Assembly: GCF_000383955.1 (NCBI RefSeq)
Contig: NZ_KB913014.1
Coordinates: 58,881 to 122,880 of the forward strand
DNA: 64,000 bases
Direction of reading: 5' to 3'
Origin: Rudanella lutea DSM 19387
Lineage (GTDB): Bacteria > Bacteroidota > Bacteroidia > Cytophagales > Spirosomataceae
Shown piece after piece: positions 61,089-64,000 of this stretch. The translations under genes and the position numbers were made by a program. Every line of letters starts with the position of its first letter. The stretch's first letter is position 1. The notes beneath the pieces are model-generated. The model searched no databases. It was not told the DNA's origin and was given only the letters and a program-made list of their open reading frames with translations.

Positions 61089-61454
61089 TTATTCATTTAA
61101 CTGTCCAGACAGGCACGACTCGAGAGCCAATTGAAATTGACTAAACGAATAGGGTTCATTCAAAAAAGCCGTCGGGCAAAGCTCATAATGACTGTATAAG
61201 TAAAAGGGGTATTGGGCGGTCAGCAGTAGTTTTTCGGGCTTGCGTAGTGCGGCAAGCAGTGAATGGTCAATCAACTGGTCTGGTGGGGGTAGGCACGCTA
61301 AGGTCAGTCCTATTTCATCATTATGGAGATGCGCAATAGCCTCATTTGTGAACGCACCGGCCCAGATAATATCCAGAAAGCCGGTGCGATTCACAAACTT
61401 GGTGAGCAGACATTCGCCAGCTCCGTAATGAGAAAGGAGAAGACTGGGAATCAT
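61089..61454 (-). CDS. Degenerate receiver-domain protein without phospho-acceptor
   Basis: A 121-residue protein starting at ATG 61454; a longer frame from a GTG at 61649 has no domain. The whole chain aligns by pattern with a LytTR-type receiver domain: KFVNRTGFLDIIWAG corresponds to the usual KxIxxVPFLELVG helix-strand, LLLTAQYPFYLYSHYEL to VMVTAYSEYAVQGFE, and AFLNEPYSFSQFQLALESCL to YLLKPxxFERFxxAI. The acidic pair of the phosphorylation pocket (DD/DE at the start) is replaced by SHYGAGE, and the phospho-acceptor Asp of LDIEMP by LACLPPPD. It cannot be phosphorylated normally. It sits between lanB and the LytS kinase, on the same strand. It may act as an adaptor or decoy, or be a decaying regulator. 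Confidence 0.7.
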   Translation of the reverse strand: MIPSLLLSHYGAGECLLTKFVNRTGFLDIIWAGAFTNEAIAHLHNDEIGLTLACLPPPDQLIDHSLLAALRKPEKLLLTAQYPFYLYSHYELCPTAFLNEPYSFSQFQLALESCLSGQLNE

Positions 61455-61734
61455 TCGATTACTGAGCGGTAAATATTGTGATAATGCATGACAAGCCAGA
61501 TTTTTGTTTACCCTGAACAGTATCTGAGCCAAGGTTGTAGATGCGCTCTTTAACAAGAATAAGACGCTGGGGCTGAGGTTGCGTTTGCATGTAGAATAGA
61601 GTTTAAGAGATTCCTTTTTGCGATTGCTGAAACAAACGTAGGGCAGCACAGAACGAGAAAAAAAGTATTTCGTCCAACAGAGTCTATTCTCCCGGCCAAT
61701 ACAGAAAAAGACACGGTGAATGAATTCGCCGAAA

Positions 61735-62907
61735 TTATGTCAGTCTTAGCTGGAGCGTCACCTGATAGGTATTAGGGCTGGTATTAACAGCTAATTCGTG
61801 CTGGTCAGGATATAGAATTTGAAGACGTTTCCGGGTGTTTACCAGACCAACCCCCCCCGGCTCGGACCCGGCTTTGTCGGTTTCGGAGACTCCAAGGCTA
61901 TTCTTGACGATAAACGTGAATAAACCATCCTGGATCGAAGCATTTATATGGATGAAAGCCGCTTGCTTACTTTTGCGGACACCGTGTTTAAACGCATTCT
62001 CAACCAACGAAATTAACAGGAGCGGAGCAATCTGGTAACCCGAGAAGTTACCGGCTTGGTCAAACCCGATGCTTACTTTATGTCCATGTCGAATACGTTC
62101 GAGATCCAGATAATTCTGAATGTACGCTAACTCTTTTTCCAGGTCAGACTGTCCCTGATTTGACTCATACAAACCATATCGCATCAGGCTGGCGAGCTTC
62201 AACACCTGCTCGGCAGCCTGTTCATTGGTGTCCATAATGTCGACATAGACACTGTTCAACGTATTGAACAAGAAGTGAGGGTTGATCTGCGATTTAAGAA
62301 AGTTGACTTCTAACTGAAGATTCTCTTGCTCAAGGGCTAATTTATCGCGCTCCAGCGTCAATTTATCGCGTTCCAGAATGAGCTTATCATGTTCTAGTTT
62401 CGCACTCTTTCTTTGAAAGTTAAGGATATCCCTAATGGATTTGATCGATAAGAGAATTGTTGGTACAAAAAGACTTATAGAGTAATTCCAGGCCAACAAA
62501 CGCAAACTTGTAAAAGCACCAAGCCACCCACCTTCATCTTTTAAGAAGATGTCCCAGGCACGTCTTATGTATGTCTTCTCTTTCCCTACATATCCATCCG
62601 TAACACTCAATAAACTTTTGAAAGTAAAGTAGTTAATTAAATAAGTTAGGTAATAGACCACTACAATAGAAACGATCGTAACAATAATCTTCTTCTTGTA
62701 TAAGAACCGAGGAAAAATAAAGTAGCCAAAAAAATAGAACAAAGACACATTTAAGATAAAGTCTATGCCACTAATAACGTTTATAACCAGGGCATTATCT
62801 CTGTGAATTTTTGTAGTCATCCATCGTTCTACACCAAAGTAGAACAGTATCCATAGCCCTACATGCAAGCCAACTCTAAACCACTTCTTCATTGTGAGCT
62901 GTCTCAT
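61735..62907 (-). CDS. LytS/YehU-family sensor histidine kinase
   Basis: A 390-residue membrane kinase. Four hydrophobic helices in the first 160 residues are followed by a heptad-like coiled coil with repeated LERDKLTLERDKLALEQEN. The phospho-accepting His is in SQINPHFLFNTLNSVYVD, and ATP-binding blocks are LLISLVENAFKHGV and GGVGLVNTRKRLQIL. The ATG at 62907 lies five bases after the stop of the LytTR regulator gene, so they form an operon. It presumably senses an envelope or extracellular signal and phosphorylates the LytTR partner. Confidence 0.93.
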   Translation of the reverse strand: MRQLTMKKWFRVGLHVGLWILFYFGVERWMTTKIHRDNALVINVISGIDFILNVSLFYFFGYFIFPRFLYKKKIIVTIVSIVVVYYLTYLINYFTFKSLLSVTDGYVGKEKTYIRRAWDIFLKDEGGWLGAFTSLRLLAWNYSISLFVPTILLSIKSIRDILNFQRKSAKLEHDKLILERDKLTLERDKLALEQENLQLEVNFLKSQINPHFLFNTLNSVYVDIMDTNEQAAEQVLKLASLMRYGLYESNQGQSDLEKELAYIQNYLDLERIRHGHKVSIGFDQAGNFSGYQIAPLLLISLVENAFKHGVRKSKQAAFIHINASIQDGLFTFIVKNSLGVSETDKAGSEPGGVGLVNTRKRLQILYPDQHELAVNTSPNTYQVTLQLRLT

Positions 62908-62912
62908 ACCCC

Positions 62913-63725
62913 CTACCGCATCATGCGTTTCAACACCTCCATTACCCGATCTCGGTAGGTAACCCCAATTGGCACCCGCTTCCCGTTCAATGTTGTAATC
63001 AGATTTCCGTCTATTTCCTTGATGGCCCCCAACCGAATTATATACGAACGATTGACCCGCAGAAACTCCTCTGCCGGAAGCATCGTCTCCAGCTTCCCCA
63101 TCGTCATATAGGTTAAGATCGTACGATCGGCTAAATGGATGGTGAGGTAATCGCTGTCGCTCTCCACAAAGAGAATATCGGCAGGAGCCACCCGGATCAG
63201 CTTCTTATCTTCTTTTACCAGAAAAAAATTGCCTTTTTGCCCTGCTGTCTCAGTCGACTCTGATTCGGCTATTGGTTTTATCACCGGCTCGGAGGCCGGT
63301 AAACCAGGTGAGCTATCGGGGGAGAGCACGTTTGAAGTTGTTATGCCTTGTCGGGCTTTGAATTTGTTGATAGCCTGCATAAACCGTTCAAAAGGTGCGG
63401 GCTTTAACAGGTAGTCCAAGACGTCGTGTTCGAACCCCTGCACGGCATACTCCGAGTAGGCGGTTACCATCACCACCGCCGGCCGTGAAAAGTCGGGCCG
63501 GTGAGCGGGTAAGGCTTTCAGGAATTCGATACCCGTCATCTCAGGCATCTCAATGTCCAAAAAAATCAGATCGGGTTTAGCCTGCTCAATGGCAAACAGA
63601 GCTTCAACAGCATCGTAGACTTGCCCTACCAACTCCAGATAAGGAACGCGTTTGATATATTTTTCGAGCAGGACGTGAGCGGGCGCTTCATCGTCTACAA
63701 TAAAACAACGGATTGTTTGCTGCAT
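62913..63725 (-). CDS. LytTR-family response regulator
   Basis: A 270-residue regulator. The receiver domain (residues ~4-122) has the acidic pocket CFIVDDEAPAH, phospho-acceptor Asp in LIFLDIEMPEMTGI and the switch residues in VTAYSEYAVQGF and DYLLKPAPF. After a Ser/Pro/Glu-rich linker the LytTR DNA-binding domain follows (~170-270): ILFVESDSDYLTIHLADRTI, FLRVNRSYIIRLGAI and VPIGVTYRDRV. The start is ATG 63725 (MQQTIRCFIVDDE), since the longer frame adds nothing conserved. It is co-transcribed with the LytS kinase and most likely controls the neighbouring RiPP genes. Its promoter region also serves the divergent XRE gene. Confidence 0.93.
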   Translation of the reverse strand: MQQTIRCFIVDDEAPAHVLLEKYIKRVPYLELVGQVYDAVEALFAIEQAKPDLIFLDIEMPEMTGIEFLKALPAHRPDFSRPAVVMVTAYSEYAVQGFEHDVLDYLLKPAPFERFMQAINKFKARQGITTSNVLSPDSSPGLPASEPVIKPIAESESTETAGQKGNFFLVKEDKKLIRVAPADILFVESDSDYLTIHLADRTILTYMTMGKLETMLPAEEFLRVNRSYIIRLGAIKEIDGNLITTLNGKRVPIGVTYRDRVMEVLKRMMR

Positions 63726-63894
63726 AGCTACAGGGGTGCCTCGGCGGTAAACGGTGAATGCAAACACCGTAAGTATACATGTATTTACCGAAATAGATGT
63801 ATGGTTCGCCGAAATAACTTGATCGTCTTTGCTAACAGGATTTACTTCGATTCATCAACCACTGCGAAAGTTACCAACTAACCATTGCACGCAT

Positions 63895-64000
63895 ATGAAT
63901 CCGATTGCGCTCAAAATCCGCAAACTACGTGAAATCCACAACTACCCTCAGGAGTACGTTGCATTTCAGTTAGGAGTCAGCCAGGCCGCATACAGCAAAA
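63895..64000 (+). CDS. XRE-family helix-turn-helix regulator, 3' end outside the window
   Basis: Only the first 35 codons are present: MNPIALKIRKLREIHNYPQE followed by VAFQLGVSQAAYSK, the start of a Cro/C1-type helix-turn-helix with recognition helix SQAAYSK. It is divergent from the LytTR gene (about 170-base shared upstream region), in which ACGGTG and CACCGT form a 6-bp inverted repeat with an 8-base loop around 63755-63774. Whether an effector domain follows cannot be seen. Confidence 0.8.
   Translation, partial: MNPIALKIRKLREIHNYPQEYVAFQLGVSQAAYSK

Noticed and set aside
63755-63774. 6-bp inverted repeat between the LytTR and XRE genes as an operator
   Set aside because: Too short to separate from chance; mentioned only in the XRE entry.
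1-64000. tRNA genes or attachment-site repeats next to the integrase
   Set aside because: No cloverleaf-like sequence or matching direct repeat was found by eye; a tRNA scan of the extended region would be decisive.

Overview
The window comes from the chromosome, or a large accessory replicon, of a Bacteroidota bacterium, most likely a Cytophagales member related to Spirosoma or Fibrella. The evidence is: type IX secretion (T9SS) sorting tails on giant BspA/Ig-like surface proteins; LytS/LytTR two-component regulation; a TAnnTTTG-type -7 promoter element; NHLP/NHLM peptide-export genes; and mixed base composition, with GC-rich housekeeping-like genes around 33-37 kb and clearly AT-richer accessory genes at 7-22 kb and 50-57 kb. 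No rRNA, tRNA or CRISPR array was seen.

Layout. 0-8 kb: C-terminal part of a tyrosine recombinase, a three-gene minus-strand group (von Willebrand A protein, putative zinc protein, uracil-DNA-glycosylase-like protein), a umuDC operon, and a decayed IS3-family element abutting a truncated gene. 8-20.3 kb: a DISARM-like anti-phage island, drmE / NERD-UvrD helicase / drmA / drmB in one tight operon, followed convergently by a 5-methylcytosine methyltransferase and a Vsr nick endonuclease. No drmC phospholipase-D gene is seen; the NERD-helicase sits inside the operon. 20.3-25.8 kb: small plasmid-like genes, two secreted hypotheticals, an intact IS5/IS427-type element inserted in an older dead IS5-type transposase gene, and two dead genes. 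25.8-39 kb: a 2.27-kilo-residue BspA/Ig-like T9SS substrate, a pectate-lyase-fold protein, a toxin-antitoxin remnant, an epimerase, a flavin amine oxidase, and a pseudogene tail related to the giant protein.

39-63.7 kb is the most unusual region: about 25 kb, nearly all on the minus strand, devoted to ribosomally made, modified peptides (RiPPs). It carries a full NHLM export operon (CNB protein, TolC, HlyD, C39-peptidase ABC transporter, CNB-ABC transporter, HExxH peptidase, a double-glycine precursor and a Cys-rich protein). It also has an AraC regulator, a JmjC oxygenase and four tandem NHLP-leader precursors with very different cores. Further along are a TPR-adenylate cyclase preceded by a tiny leader-like peptide, two paralogous two-helix membrane proteins, an acidic 59-residue peptide and a full-length LanB dehydratase without a LanC. 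A degenerate receiver-domain protein and a LytS/LytTR pair end the region. The likely logic (inference) is: LytTR and AraC control expression, LanB and the JmjC enzyme modify precursors, the C39 transporter cleaves after Gly-Gly and exports through TolC, and cAMP from the cyclase is read by the two cyclic-nucleotide-binding proteins of the export machine. The window ends inside an XRE-type regulator gene.
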